Shown here: piece after piece, positions 63,430 to 64,000 of the stretch
Numbering within the stretch: position 1 is the first letter of the stretch
Layout: each line of letters opens with the position of its first letter
The notes under the pieces: generated by a model
Told to the model about the DNA's origin: nothing
Databases searched by the model: none
The model's input: the letters and a program-made list of their open reading frames with translations, nothing else
Program-made: the position numbers and the translations under genes
Assembly: GCF_947499695.1 (NCBI RefSeq)
Contig: NZ_CANMPQ010000001.1
Span: 310,001-374,000 of the forward strand
DNA length: 64,000 bases
DNA from: an uncultured Allomuricauda sp.
GTDB lineage: Bacteria > Bacteroidota > Bacteroidia > Flavobacteriales > Flavobacteriaceae
Direction of reading: 5' to 3'

Positions 63430-64000
63430 ATGAGCAACTACCACATCAAACATCTGGAAGAGTACTTTCAGGTATATAGAAAATCAGTCAGAAATCCAGA
63501 GGCTTTTTGGGAAGAAATTGCAGAGGAACATTTTGTTTGGCGAAAGCGATGGGATAACGTTTTGGAGTGGGATTTTTCCAAGCCAGAGGTGAAATGGTTT
63601 GAAGGAGCAAAATTGAATATCACGGAAAACTGTTTAGATAGACATCTTCAAATTCGACGCGATAAAACGGCCATACTTTTTGAACCCAACAATCCAGAAG
63701 AGGAGGCCGAACATATTACCTACAAACAGCTTCACGAGCGTGTGTGCAAATTCGCAAATGTTTTAAAGGATAATGGAATTAAAAAAGGGGATAGGGTGGT
63801 AATTTATTTACCTATGATTCCCGAACTAGCAATTTCCATATTGGCCTGTGCCAGAATTGGTGCTGTGCATTCTGTGGTTTTTGCAGGATTTTCATCAACA
63901 GCGTTGGCAACTCGTATAAATGATTGTGATGCAAAAATGGTACTTACTTCCGATGGGTCGTACAGAGGCGGCAAAACTATAGACCTCAAAGGAATTGTAG
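63430..64000 (+). CDS. acs: Acetyl-CoA synthetase, N-terminal part (cut by window end)
   Basis: The ATG at 63430 opens a frame that continues to the window end without a stop (190 codons seen of about 650 expected). The N-terminus has the ACAS domain (FWEEIAEEHFVWRKRWDNVLEWD, VKWFEGAKLNITENCLDRHL) followed by the start of the AMP-binding domain (ITYKQLHERVCKFANVLK, KKGDRVVIYLPMIPELAISI, VFAGFSSTALATRI). It activates acetate to acetyl-CoA, fitting the symporter 223 bp upstream. Confidence 0.93.
   Translation, partial: MSNYHIKHLEEYFQVYRKSVRNPEAFWEEIAEEHFVWRKRWDNVLEWDFSKPEVKWFEGAKLNITENCLDRHLQIRRDKTAILFEPNNPEEEAEHITYKQLHERVCKFANVLKDNGIKKGDRVVIYLPMIPELAISILACARIGAVHSVVFAGFSSTALATRINDCDAKMVLTSDGSYRGGKTIDLKGIV

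Overview
The window reads as a chromosomal segment of a marine-type Flavobacteriaceae bacterium (phylum Bacteroidota). The evidence is the gliding genes gldF and gldG, a C-terminal type IX secretion (T9SS) sorting domain, Bacteroidota-type -7 promoter boxes (TAnnTTTG) without Shine-Dalgarno sequences, A+T-rich DNA, and families typical of the group (DUF4870, DUF4212 with its symporter, copper-type TonB receptors). No rRNA, tRNA, insertion sequence, phage or CRISPR array was seen.

Left flank (1-13.3 kb): an OmpA-family envelope protein, two overlapping surface-protein genes (one with 144-bp tandem repeats), an ATP-grasp/adenylate-forming enzyme pair, a fibronectin-III repeat protein built by a recent 558-bp duplication, and a copper-themed group (secreted tyrosinase, HMA-domain protein, TonB-dependent receptor).

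Central region (13.3-49.3 kb): a large cell-surface polysaccharide locus. It holds an initiating phosphoglycosyl transferase, a Wzx flippase, a Wzy polymerase, several glycosyltransferases and the export/control set (Wza-like lipoprotein, Wzc-like tyrosine autokinase, CpsB-like phosphatase). The sugar-nucleotide enzymes predict GDP-L-fucose (gmd, fcl), UDP-ManNAc and UDP-ManNAcA (wecB, wecC), UDP-N-acetyl-L-fucosamine (capE, capF, capG), UDP-GlcA and UDP-GalA (ugd plus epimerase), and a UDP-4-amino-4,6-dideoxy sugar (PglF-like dehydratase plus DegT aminotransferase). Decoration enzymes include two hexapeptide O-acetyltransferases, an AsnB-like amidotransferase, a FemAB/GNAT-fold transferase, a sulfotransferase and a beta-helix lipoprotein. 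Three divergent PaaK/CapK-like adenylate-forming paralogs sit at the edges of this region (4.5, 13.4 and 50.9 kb), one directly coupled to an ATP-grasp ligase. This is the best candidate for an undescribed surface-polymer modification system.

Right flank (49.3-64 kb): mostly housekeeping genes. These are mnmE, the third PaaK-like gene, a DUF4870 membrane protein, a lipoprotein with a candidate Cys-Gln internal thioester, dnaN, a tight operon (SAM hydroxide adenosyltransferase, ABM protein, gldF, gldG), phoH, purC, and an acetate uptake/activation group (DUF4212 protein, sodium:solute symporter, acs cut by the window end).

Functions are inferred from reading motifs and gene order by eye; no database search was run.
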